DNA of 64,000 bases. Origin: Treponema sp. (GTDB taxonomy: Bacteria; Spirochaetota; Spirochaetia; Treponematales; Treponemataceae). How positions within the stretch are numbered: the stretch's first letter is position 1; each line of letters begins with the position of its first letter. The stretch covers positions 124,001 through 188,000 of the forward strand of contig JAEESZ010000001.1 of NCBI GenBank assembly GCA_016286535.1. The letters run 5' to 3'. Of this stretch, positions 45,846 through 53,671 are shown piece after piece. A model generated the notes under the pieces. That model had not been told where the DNA came from, did no database searches, and worked only from the letters and a program-made list of their open reading frames with translations. The translations under genes and the position numbers were made by a program.

Positions 45846-47294
45846 TTACATTCTGCCTCCATTTGAAAAAATTTCGCAAAGCGAAGATATATATGCCGGA
45901 CTAAAAGAATCCAGTGCAAAATCGTAAGGAAGGTCTTTTCCAAAATTATTAATGAGATTTTTACATTTAGAAAAGCATTTTAGGGCAGATTCAGTTTTAC
46001 CTAAATCACGAAGTACCATTCCATGATAGAAAACTGCCGGCCAGAAGCCAGGAGAAAGACTTTCTGCAGAGGCAAAGAAATTTTCTGCTTCGGCTCTGTT
46101 ATCTGCATGATACTCAATATAGCCAAGCATAAAGAAAGAATATTTTTTTTCATCTGGGCCATTTATTCCCCGGGCAATCAGCCTTGCTTTTTCAAAATCT
46201 CCGCGGTTTATTTCCATGCAAACCATTTCGTAAGTCTGCTTTGCATCAAATTTTTTTGAGTTTTCCTTTTTTAATTTCTCGCTCAGCACTTTTTCCTGTT
46301 CAAGTTTTTCCTGCACAAACTTTTCCTGCTCGAGTTTTTCCTGTTCGAGTTTCTGCTGCTTTATTTTTTCAACTTCCCGCCGCACTTTTTCCCTGGCAAT
46401 TTGGCTCTCTTTTTCTTTTCTCTTTAACTCAGTAGAAGCAATAATTTGCGAAGCAGTCTTTTTATCAGCTTCACCTTTTTCAAAATAATAAACCTGAGCG
46501 TTATTCTTTTTATGCAAAGTATCCGGTATGATATTCTTGTCTATTGAACCAATTTCATTCATAGAAAAGAAGAGGATTCCATTTTTCTTGAGACGCTGGC
46601 AGACTTTATTTGTAACCATCTTTCTTGTTTCCTTATCAAAATAAATAAAGACATTCCTCATAAAAATAATGTCTACTTCTTCTGCAAAAGGAAGCGAAGA
46701 GATTTCATCCTGGATAAGATTAAACTTGAAGCTGTGAATTCTATTTAAAAATTCCGGTCTGAATATAATCTGACTTTCTGTTTTTTGAGAATAAGAATCT
46801 AAAAGCTTATGATATTTTTGCCCGTCTGAGCGTAAAGAGTAAGTAGAATACTGTCCTCTGGAAAAAATCTTAAGGGCATTATCGTCAATATCGGAGGCAT
46901 AAATTGTAATGTTGATATTCATGGATAAGGCAAGAGCCAGAAGTGAGAGAGGCTCTTCTCCTGTAGAACAACAGCAAGTCCATATAGTAAGATTTTTTCC
47001 TATAAACTGCGGAAAAACTTCTTTTTCAAGAAATTCAAACTGCTTTACTTCTCTAAAAAAATAAGTTTCATTGACTGTTACCTGATTTATAATCCTGTCA
47101 AATTCTAAGGTATCTGCTGAAAGAGAATTACAATAATCAGAGACTGAAACTTCTTTTACCTCTGCCCTTTTTTTTATGTAATTAGCAAGGCTTTCATATT
47201 GTGATTTTGCAACATAAATACCGGAAAAAGCGAGAATCTTAGAGTTAAGCCCTTCAATTAAAACTTCTGTCTGCTTATCCACATTAATCCTCAT
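45846..47294 (-). CDS. cheR: CheR methyltransferase with coiled-coil linker and TPR tail
   Basis: 482 aa. The N-terminal ~270 residues are CheR: INQVTVNETYFFREVKQFEFL near 75, WTCCCSTGEEPLSLL near 108 (SAM binding), ASDIDDNALKIFSRGQYS near 132, FMRNVFIYFD near 215. A Lys/Glu/Gln linker with imperfect EKLEQEK repeats (~300-345) gives a coiled coil, followed by TPR-like helices (~365-460). CheR-TPR proteins belong to alternative chemosensory systems, where the TPR tunes partner contacts. One base separates it from cheA. Confidence 0.92.
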   Translation of the reverse strand: MRINVDKQTEVLIEGLNSKILAFSGIYVAKSQYESLANYIKKRAEVKEVSVSDYCNSLSADTLEFDRIINQVTVNETYFFREVKQFEFLEKEVFPQFIGKNLTIWTCCCSTGEEPLSLLALALSMNINITIYASDIDDNALKIFSRGQYSTYSLRSDGQKYHKLLDSYSQKTESQIIFRPEFLNRIHSFKFNLIQDEISSLPFAEEVDIIFMRNVFIYFDKETRKMVTNKVCQRLKKNGILFFSMNEIGSIDKNIIPDTLHKKNNAQVYYFEKGEADKKTASQIIASTELKRKEKESQIAREKVRREVEKIKQQKLEQEKLEQEKFVQEKLEQEKVLSEKLKKENSKKFDAKQTYEMVCMEINRGDFEKARLIARGINGPDEKKYSFFMLGYIEYHADNRAEAENFFASAESLSPGFWPAVFYHGMVLRDLGKTESALKCFSKCKNLINNFGKDLPYDFALDSFSPAYISSLCEIFSNGGRM

Positions 47295-48351
47295 CTTTCT
47301 TTATAAGGCTCCACAGCCTTTTTGGAATTTGTTTTAAAGGTAAAACTTCACAGGAAGCGCCCATTTCGAAGGCAGCCTTAGGCATTCCATAAATAACACA
47401 GCTTGCTTCGTCCTGAGTAATTGTGTAGGCGCCCAGCTGCTTTAAGTGAAGACATTCCTTAGCCCCGTCAGCCCCCATTCCGGTAAGCACAACAGCAATG
47501 CAGTTTTTTCCAAAAACTTTTGCTGCACTTTCAAACATTTTGTCTACAGCAGGCCGCAGGAAATTTACTGGAGCATCGTGATTTAAAACAATGTGATAAT
47601 CATCATTAGGATATGGAACAAAAGTCAAATGTTCATCAGAAGGTGCAAAATACACGTGTCCGGCAAGCGGCTTTGTATTATTCTGAGCAAGTTCCACCGG
47701 AAGCAGAGCCTCGGCAGAAAGCCATTCAATCAGATTTTTATCAAAAAATGAATCTATATGCTGGGTAATAAAAATTGGCAGAGGAAAGTTAGCTCCAATC
47801 CCCTTAAGAAAATCAAGCAGAGCTCCAGGTCCTCCTGTAGAAACACCTACAAGAACTGCCTTAAAGTTGCGCATGGAATAATCAGAAGAAAGGGAGGGTA
47901 ATTCAGAGACTAAGCTACCATCTTCATTCACAGTTGATGCAAGAGAGGAAGGATGATTTTCAAAAAGCAGATTGCATTTTATATCGTAAACCTGCTGTTC
48001 AAGAAAAGAAGCATATTCTGCAATTTTTTCTGAAGAAAAATTGATAAAGGCCGGCTTTTCTATGAATCTTATATTTTTAGAAGAATAATCTGCTTTATCA
48101 TTTGCAGTATAATAAATAATAGTTGGTATTTGAGAATGGCTGCAGTAATCAGAAAGGGTTGAGTTTCTGTCTGAATCAAAAAGAGATTTATCAGCAATAA
48201 TGACGTTTGGTTTTATTTGAGCACAAAGCTCTGTAAACTGAGAATAAGAAGACGCTTCTCCTACCCAGCTTAGTTTTTTTGTTTTTTGAATAATTTCCTT
48301 AAGAAGAGAGCGGATTACAGCAGAAGAATCTGCCACAAGTACATTAATCAT
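47284..48351 (-). CDS. cheB: CheB methylesterase/deamidase
   Basis: 355 aa. A receiver domain (1-110) keeps an Asp in PNVIIADKSLF near 54. The methylesterase domain (~165-355) has the Ser in VGVSTGGPGALL, His in ITQHIDSFF and Asp in LTGMGADGAKE. It resets the methylation of the receptors encoded downstream. It overlaps cheR by 11 bp and the CheW-like gene by 4 bp. Confidence 0.94.
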   Translation of the reverse strand: MINVLVADSSAVIRSLLKEIIQKTKKLSWVGEASSYSQFTELCAQIKPNVIIADKSLFDSDRNSTLSDYCSHSQIPTIIYYTANDKADYSSKNIRFIEKPAFINFSSEKIAEYASFLEQQVYDIKCNLLFENHPSSLASTVNEDGSLVSELPSLSSDYSMRNFKAVLVGVSTGGPGALLDFLKGIGANFPLPIFITQHIDSFFDKNLIEWLSAEALLPVELAQNNTKPLAGHVYFAPSDEHLTFVPYPNDDYHIVLNHDAPVNFLRPAVDKMFESAAKVFGKNCIAVVLTGMGADGAKECLHLKQLGAYTITQDEASCVIYGMPKAAFEMGASCEVLPLKQIPKRLWSLIKKDED

Positions 48352-48776
48352 AACTCCTCCAGTAAGTAATTATTCATAAATTTTATAGTCTGCTTTGCAT
48401 TAATTAAAAGCCTCATTCTGCTGCCATCAAAAGAGCAGGCAAAAATGCCAAAATGTTCAAAGCCCTTTGAATATAAATCTGAGAATAATCCGAAATCTTT
48501 GTAATTCATTGTAAATACCCGGCATTCCTGAGTTGTAATAACAGAAAGTTGCTTCTCCTCCCCTTTGAGCACAATCATTGTTTTTATATCTGATTCCCGC
48601 GGACTCTGATTAAACTTTTTTGCAATTTCATCAAAATCTACAATACCGGAATGCTGATTCTGCAGCAGGGAAGTTTCAACATCCTTAACTCCGACGCACG
48701 AAAGAACGTCTTTTTGAGGAATTAAAAAATCTATTTGCGGATATTCAATACAAACAAATTGATCAAGCTGCTGCAA
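48348..48776 (-). CDS. divergent CheW-like adaptor
   Basis: 142 aa. It looks like one CheW domain lacking some usual Gly residues (CIEYPQIDFLIPQKDVLSCVGV near 8-29; VITTQECRVF near 75). It starts inside the end of the neighbouring cheW, an overlap of about 14 bp. It may dock one of the two receptor types or cap the array. Lower certainty than for its neighbour. Confidence 0.65.
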   Translation of the reverse strand: MQQLDQFVCIEYPQIDFLIPQKDVLSCVGVKDVETSLLQNQHSGIVDFDEIAKKFNQSPRESDIKTMIVLKGEEKQLSVITTQECRVFTMNYKDFGLFSDLYSKGFEHFGIFACSFDGSRMRLLINAKQTIKFMNNYLLEEL

Positions 48777-49269
48777 TTTCTTTTCCTACTTTTTCAATTA
48801 TGGCCTGAACTTTTAAAACAAAAACCTCTTCACCATTAATTTTCAGAGTTCCTTCATAATAATCAGACATTTCTGCTTCGGTAAAATGGACAATATCTTT
48901 TTCAGAAGCAGAAAAAAAGTCTTTTACATCTGTAATACGAAGGCAGGTATGACTTTCATCATTTAAAACAATAAAAAGAAAAGAATGCTGAGCATCTTTG
49001 CCTTCAAGCACAGATGTATCAATAACTACGTAGGGATCTCCATAACGGTTGAGAACGCCATTTACATAAGCAGGAACAAAAGGAAGGGGAAATACTGTTG
49101 CGTCACGCAGAATTTCTTTTACACAATCGGCAGGAATAGCATAGGAATTATTACCATCAGCCTTATTTCCCATAGTAAAAATAAGCCAGATATCTTTTTT
49201 ATCTGCCCCTTTTTTTTCAGTATTTTCTGCCTTACTTTTTTTAATAATTGCTAACAAATCATCAGACAT
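48763..49269 (-). CDS. cheW: CheW coupling protein
   Basis: 168 aa. After a Lys-rich N-terminus it carries the CheW fold: YAIPADCVKEILRDATVFPLPFVPAYVNGVLNRYGDP-type sequence near 42-77, with the NGVLNRYG segment (usually NLRG) and a final beta strand VFVLKVQAIIEKV. It links receptors to CheA. First gene of the operon, with no Shine-Dalgarno and a TATAAT 8 nt before the ATG. Confidence 0.88.
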   Translation of the reverse strand: MSDDLLAIIKKSKAENTEKKGADKKDIWLIFTMGNKADGNNSYAIPADCVKEILRDATVFPLPFVPAYVNGVLNRYGDPYVVIDTSVLEGKDAQHSFLFIVLNDESHTCLRITDVKDFFSASEKDIVHFTEAEMSDYYEGTLKINGEEVFVLKVQAIIEKVGKEIAAA

Positions 49270-49277
49270 AATGATTA

Positions 49278-49283
49278 ATTATA
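49278..49283 (-). promoter_or_regulatory. putative -10 box of the chemosensory operon, leaderless arrangement
   Basis: TATAAT on the minus strand, 8 nt before the cheW ATG, in the 48-bp gap to the CYTH gene. No ribosome site is present. Confidence 0.5.
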
Positions 49284-49317
49284 CAGCAAAAAGAGCGATA
49301 ATGCGAATTGTTTTTTT

Positions 49318-49938
49318 TTATTTTTGATTAAGTATCTCAACCCAGCTGCGGCTGTCCCTCTTTTGTGGATTTAAGCCCAACTGCAATACAAAGTCCTCCA
49401 GCCCTTTTCTTACACTTTCTGCATCCATTTGATCATCTGTTACTTCAATTTCAACATAGGGTAAATCATTTACTTTTTCCATTTCCAGGTGAAATTCAAC
49501 TCCGGGCAATACAGTAGAAAGGCAGTAAGCTCCAGAAGATTTTTTAACTTTATCAAACCATTTGTGATAGCCAGCTTCTGCAAAAAATTCCCGTAAAACT
49601 TCGGCATCTTCTACAAAAGTTTCATCTTCCCGGTTAAATTCAATTCCGTTTTCCTTTTTCTTATATTTTATGGTAAAAAAACTTCTGCATGTTTTTCCGT
49701 CATCTTCGCTTCTAAGCCTTATGACCTGAGGTTCATTATTTGCAAGTCTTTCTTCCCTGCTATTATACTTAGACCAGTACTCGTCCCTTTTTGTAATCAG
49801 CCGGGGAAATCCGCCTGTATTCCCTCCCCTCTTTACGGTAACTCCATCAATTGCATTTTCTTTGTTAAAAATCAAATCAAAAAGCTTCTGATATTCTTCT
49901 GCAGATAAAGGTATTTTTATTTCAATTTCTCGTCCCAT
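49318..49938 (-). CDS. CYTH-domain protein (class IV adenylate cyclase/triphosphatase family)
   Basis: 206 aa. The family's EIEIK motif is at residues 4-8 (GREIEIKIPL). Further paired charged strands follow: VIRLRSEDDGK near 72, FFTIKYKKKENG near 87, EFHLEMEKVNDLPYVEIEV near 148. CYTH proteins use ATP or other triphosphates; members include CyaB-type adenylate cyclases and thiamine or inorganic triphosphatases, and the activity here cannot be settled by eye. Leaderless-type start (TGCTAGACT 6 nt upstream). It sits directly before the chemosensory operon, whose cyclase also makes cAMP. Confidence 0.82.
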   Translation of the reverse strand: MGREIEIKIPLSAEEYQKLFDLIFNKENAIDGVTVKRGGNTGGFPRLITKRDEYWSKYNSREERLANNEPQVIRLRSEDDGKTCRSFFTIKYKKKENGIEFNREDETFVEDAEVLREFFAEAGYHKWFDKVKKSSGAYCLSTVLPGVEFHLEMEKVNDLPYVEIEVTDDQMDAESVRKGLEDFVLQLGLNPQKRDSRSWVEILNQK

Positions 49939-49944
49939 AAGTTT

Positions 49945-49953
49945 AGTCTAGCA
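49945..49953 (-). promoter_or_regulatory. extended -10 of the CYTH gene, leaderless arrangement
   Basis: TGCTAGACT on the minus strand, 6 nt before the ATG at 49938, no ribosome site. Confidence 0.5.
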
Positions 49954-50049
49954 TTTTTTAAGGAAAAATCATATTAATAAATATTTATCTTTAGCGCTTC
50001 ATTTTTTTCTTATTTTTACTTTTTTTTAGTTTTTTTTTAAGTAAATCTA

Positions 50050-50058
50050 TGATATACT
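50050..50058 (+). promoter_or_regulatory. extended -10 of the LacI-type regulator, leaderless arrangement
   Basis: TGATATACT on the plus strand, 8 nt before the ATG at 50067. It overlaps the upstream ATG (50049) used by the ORF track, which argues against that start. Confidence 0.6.
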
Positions 50059-50066
50059 TTTACATT

Positions 50067-51086
50067 ATGCAACAGAAGAAAAAAGTAAGACTTTCGGACA
50101 TAGCTGAAAAACTTAAGATCAGTACAGTTACCGTATCTAAGGCTCTTTCAAATAAAGAAGGAGTTGGCGATGATCTTAGAAAACAGATTAAAGACATAGC
50201 CGAAGAAATGGGCTATAAAGTAAAGAAAACAGGTCCAAACGTAAAAAACGGAAAAATTACAGGTAACATTGGAGTTTTAATTCCAAATAAATTCTTTTCA
50301 AAAGATATTTCCTTTTACTGGTATTTATTCAATCACCTTTCTACAGAACTTTTAAACAGAGATTATTATACCATAATGGAGCTTCTTTCTAATGAAGATG
50401 AAGCAAACCTTGTTTTACCAAGAACAATAAATGACAAAAAAATTGACGGCCTTATAATTCTTGGACAGACTTCAGCAGAATACATAAAGACTATTCATGC
50501 AAATTTCAACAACTTTATTTTGCTGGACTTTTACACAAACGAAATGGACTTAGACTGCGTTTCTAATGATGACTACTACTGCTCTTATATGCTTACAAGT
50601 CATGTAATCAGTCAGGGACACAAAAAGCTTCGCTTTGTAGGAAACTTTAACGCAACAACCTCTATCCGCGACCGTTATATGGGCTTTCAAAAGGCCATGC
50701 TGGAAAACAACTTTGAAACAGGCTTAAAAGATATTATTGATGACAGAGACAGCAATGGAAATGCCATTGAATTTAAGCTTCCTTTAGATGATATGCCTAC
50801 AGCCTTTATCTGCAACTGTGACCTTACTGCGGCAAACCTTATTGATAAGCTGACATCGCTTGGCTACAAGGTACCAGAAGATATTTCTGTAACCGGCTTT
50901 GATAATTACCTTTCGCCAAACAGAACTTCCATTCCTTTAACAACCGTCTATATAAAACCTCAGGACGTTGCTAATGTAGCGGCAGATTTGATTATTAAAA
51001 AGCTGAACAATGAGCCTTACATTCATGGAAGACATCTTGTAAGCGGTTCTCTTATTCTTAGAGATTCTCTTAAAGCTTTGAACTAA
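50067..51086 (+). CDS. LacI-family transcriptional regulator
   Basis: 339 aa from the ATG at 50067. The ORF track adds six codons that lie within the extended -10 promoter. HTH near 7-27 (RLSDIAEKLKISTVTVSKALS) and hinge helix near 45, followed by a periplasmic-binding-type ligand domain (GVLIPNKFFSKDI, DGLIILGQTSAEY, SVTGFDNYLSPNRTSIPLTTV). The ligand is probably a sugar. It is not next to any sugar operon, so it may act in trans; a candidate site lies upstream of the GH130 and CE2-like genes. AT-rich leader without a ribosome site. Confidence 0.93.
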   Translation: MQQKKKVRLSDIAEKLKISTVTVSKALSNKEGVGDDLRKQIKDIAEEMGYKVKKTGPNVKNGKITGNIGVLIPNKFFSKDISFYWYLFNHLSTELLNRDYYTIMELLSNEDEANLVLPRTINDKKIDGLIILGQTSAEYIKTIHANFNNFILLDFYTNEMDLDCVSNDDYYCSYMLTSHVISQGHKKLRFVGNFNATTSIRDRYMGFQKAMLENNFETGLKDIIDDRDSNGNAIEFKLPLDDMPTAFICNCDLTAANLIDKLTSLGYKVPEDISVTGFDNYLSPNRTSIPLTTVYIKPQDVANVAADLIIKKLNNEPYIHGRHLVSGSLILRDSLKALN

Positions 51087-51107
51087 ACAAAGGAAAAACA
51101 AAAATAA

Positions 51108-51734
51108 ATGAAAACCTCAAGATTAATTTTAAAAATTCTTTCAACCTTGCTTTTACCCCTGATTGCAGGTATTTCAACTTATTTGCTTACAAGATTTCTG
51201 CCCGATTCCCGCAGAGTTCTTGCCCTGAGCGACATCAGTTTTTTCTTTACAAGCCTTGCAATAGCTTTCTTTATATTTGATAAAAATACAAAGTTCCGCT
51301 ACTGCACCAGAGTTTTTACAATTCTGGCAATAATCGCCTTTATAAATCTGCATTTTCCGGTATTTTTTCTTTACCACATTCCCCTTCCGCTTACAGTATT
51401 TTCTATAATTTTTTATCTGGCCCTGGCTGTAAGCAGCTGCTTTTTTATTGGTAAACAAAAAGTGACCTCTTATATCTGGATTTTAATTACCCTTATGGCA
51501 GGGGGATTTTTTCATTACCTTACACTCATAAGCCTCTGCTATTCCCACAGATTATATTCTGTCTTTTTATTTGCAGGAGCAGGAATTCAGCTTTCTACCC
51601 TTGTTTACTACATTCTGGACGAAAAAAAATACCACTTTAGACATTCTAAAGTGGTATTTTATATCTTTTTTCTTCTTGCCCAGCTTTTACTGGCAAGCGC
51701 CTGTGTTTTAATGAATTATTCTAAATTAGTATAA
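51108..51734 (+). CDS. uncharacterised six-TM membrane protein carrying the dapB terminator in its coding region
   Basis: 208 aa, very hydrophobic, with about six membrane helices (ILKILSTLLLPLIAGISTYL; WILITLMAGGFFHYLTLI; VVFYIFFLLAQLLLASACVL). No recognised family. It starts 21 bp after the LacI-type gene, with AAAGGA some way upstream, and is probably cotranscribed. The 3' end overlaps the convergent dapB by 9 bp, and codons 173-184 contain a perfect 16-bp hairpin that works as the dapB terminator, so the gene may be partly shortened when transcribed from its own side. Confidence 0.65.
   Translation: MKTSRLILKILSTLLLPLIAGISTYLLTRFLPDSRRVLALSDISFFFTSLAIAFFIFDKNTKFRYCTRVFTILAIIAFINLHFPVFFLYHIPLPLTVFSIIFYLALAVSSCFFIGKQKVTSYIWILITLMAGGFFHYLTLISLCYSHRLYSVFLFAGAGIQLSTLVYYILDEKKYHFRHSKVVFYIFFLLAQLLLASACVLMNYSKLV
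51622..51660 (-). terminator. terminator of dapB inside the convergent gene
   Basis: Perfect 16-bp inverted repeat AAAATACCACTTTAGA, loop of 3, then its complement, followed by eight T on the minus strand. It lies about 70 bp past the dapB stop, within the coding sequence of 51108..51734. Confidence 0.9.
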
Positions 51735-52505
51735 ATCATCCCAGCCGTAAAGATTTCCTTTTGTAATTTTTCCGGTCTTTAAAGCAGAATCAAGTTTAAC
51801 AAGAGAATCTACAGCCCCTACAGCAAAACCTTCGCGGCTTCTTGCTGTATGGGTTAATTCAATTGTGTCTGCAGTTCCGTCAAAGAAGACCTTGTGGGTA
51901 CCAGGAACATTTCCACAACGGGTTGAACTTACATGAAGCTGATTTTCAAGAGGACGCTCGTGGAATGCATCTGTAACAATTTCTGTTTTATTTTTATATC
52001 CGGCCTGAACCCTGCGGGCAATTTCTAAGGCAGTACCACTTGGGCTGTCTGCTTTCTGATTGTGATGCATTTCCCAGGTCGCAACATCATAATCTTTATA
52101 CTGAGACATGATTTTTGCAGCCTCTTCCACAATTCTGTAGAACATATTTACACCAATAGAAAAGTTTCCTGCAGTCATGATTGTACCGCCAACTTCTTTT
52201 GCATAGGCAGCAATTTCTGCATGTTTATCATTCCAGCCGGTAGTTCCAACAACTAATGGAAGTCCAAGTGGAAGAAGCGCTTTAATATTTGCAATTACAA
52301 CTGAAGGATGAGTAAATTCAATAATTCCCTCTGCACCGCTTGCTTTAACTGCACGAACAATAGAATCTGTATCTCCGCCAGCAACTTTTACTTTTGCGTC
52401 TTCTGCTACAACATCAATAGTGGTTACAACTTCATGACCAGCCTTTTTTGCAGCCTGCTCAATCATATGTCCCATTTTTCCATAACCAACAAGAGCAATC
52501 TTCAT
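51726..52505 (-). CDS. dapB: 4-hydroxy-tetrahydrodipicolinate reductase
   Basis: 259 aa, cytoplasmic NAD(P)H enzyme of diaminopimelate and lysine synthesis. VGYGKMGHMIEQAAKKAGH (5-23) is the nucleotide-binding start. EFTHPSVV near 75, GTTGWNDK near 101, GNFSIGVNMF near 127, and the MHHNQKADSPSGTA signature near 160 with catalytic His and Lys. GGAGGAT precedes the ATG. The promoter region is shared with the divergent oxidoreductase. Confidence 0.96.
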   Translation of the reverse strand: MKIALVGYGKMGHMIEQAAKKAGHEVVTTIDVVAEDAKVKVAGGDTDSIVRAVKASGAEGIIEFTHPSVVIANIKALLPLGLPLVVGTTGWNDKHAEIAAYAKEVGGTIMTAGNFSIGVNMFYRIVEEAAKIMSQYKDYDVATWEMHHNQKADSPSGTALEIARRVQAGYKNKTEIVTDAFHERPLENQLHVSSTRCGNVPGTHKVFFDGTADTIELTHTARSREGFAVGAVDSLVKLDSALKTGKITKGNLYGWDDLY

Positions 52506-52610
52506 AATTATCCTCCAGACTTTCTTTTTGATATCCTATAATAACAAAAAATAACCTTATCTTCTACAATCAAAATAGAGAAACATACATCTTTTTGAAA
52601 GAATATCCTT

Positions 52611-52616
52611 TATAAT
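52611..52616 (+). promoter_or_regulatory. putative -10 box of the oxidoreductase gene, leaderless arrangement
   Basis: TATAAT on the plus strand, 6 nt before the ATG at 52623; no ribosome site. Confidence 0.5.
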
Positions 52617-52622
52617 TTAAGT

Positions 52623-53666
52623 ATGAATAGATATGTTAATTGGGCAATTTTAGCCCCTGGTCGCATTGCAAACAGTATGGCCACTGCCATGAACGGTGTA
52701 AAAGATGGAAAACTTCCAGATTTTGACGGAAAAAAAATAAAGCTTTATGCAGTAGCAAGCAGAAACAAGGAAAAAGCTGAGGCTTTTGCAAAAAAATGGA
52801 ATTTCCAGAAATCATACGGCTCATATGAAGAACTGCTGAATGATCAGGATGTAGATGCAGTTTATATTGCAAATCCCCACGCCTTTCACCACGAATGGGT
52901 CATAAAGGCCTTAAAAAAAGGAAAACATGTACTTTGCGAAAAACCTGCCGGCTGTTCAAAAAAACAGCTGGACGAGATGATCAGCCTTGCACAGGAAAAA
53001 GGCCTCTTTTTTATGGAAGCAATGTGGACAGCCTTTAATCCCTGTATTGCAAAAATCCGCTCGGTTATAAAATCAGGATTAATTGGAGACATTATTAATA
53101 TTGATTCCCGCTTTTGTAACAGAAATCCTTATGATCCTAACGATAGAAATTACGCGCCGGAACTTGCAGGAGGAGCCCTTCTTGATTTAGGAATCTACAA
53201 TATCTATTTTTCAATGATGATTGCAGATTTTTCTCCTGTAAAAAAAATCTCTTCTGCAGTAAGAATGCTTAAGGGAATTGATGCCTGGAACGGGGTTAAT
53301 CTGACTTTTGAAAACGGCATTCAAAGTTCTTTCCAGAGTGCCATGGATCTTCCAACCGAAAGCGGAAGCCACAATGCAGTAATATGGGGCAGCAAAGGTT
53401 ATATTACAGTAGAAAACTTTTTTATGGCCCAGAAGGCAAAGGTTTATTTATATAAAAATATCTGGGGCGGCGAAAGTGACCTTATAGAAGAAATAAATCT
53501 TCCCTTTGCAATTAACGGCTATGAATATGAGCTGGCCCACTCAAACGACTGTATTCTCAAGGGGCTTTATCAATCAGACATTCACACTTTTGAAAAGTCC
53601 GAAAATCTGATTGAAACCATGGACAGTCTTAGAAAAGACTGGAAGATGAAATACCCCTGGGAATAA
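52623..53666 (+). CDS. Gfo/Idh/MocA-family oxidoreductase
   Basis: 347 aa. The N-terminal Rossmann fold starts WAILAPGRIANSMATAM (Gly-x-Gly replaced by PGRIA). It has the family's CEKPAGCS motif near 102 and a C-terminal catalytic domain with GGALLDLGIYNIYFSM near 180, which contains the usual conserved Asp. Members act on sugars, inositols or trans-dihydrodiols. The ELAGGALLDLGIY sequence resembles dimeric dihydrodiol dehydrogenase-like proteins, substrate unknown. It converges on lysC, leaving 5 bp between stops and no clear terminator. Confidence 0.88.
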   Translation: MNRYVNWAILAPGRIANSMATAMNGVKDGKLPDFDGKKIKLYAVASRNKEKAEAFAKKWNFQKSYGSYEELLNDQDVDAVYIANPHAFHHEWVIKALKKGKHVLCEKPAGCSKKQLDEMISLAQEKGLFFMEAMWTAFNPCIAKIRSVIKSGLIGDIINIDSRFCNRNPYDPNDRNYAPELAGGALLDLGIYNIYFSMMIADFSPVKKISSAVRMLKGIDAWNGVNLTFENGIQSSFQSAMDLPTESGSHNAVIWGSKGYITVENFFMAQKAKVYLYKNIWGGESDLIEEINLPFAINGYEYELAHSNDCILKGLYQSDIHTFEKSENLIETMDSLRKDWKMKYPWE

Positions 53667-53671
53667 GAATA

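Noticed and set aside
46300-46390. Tandem repeat in cheR
   Set aside because: The short EKLEQEK repeats are a coding coiled-coil linker, not a separate genetic element.
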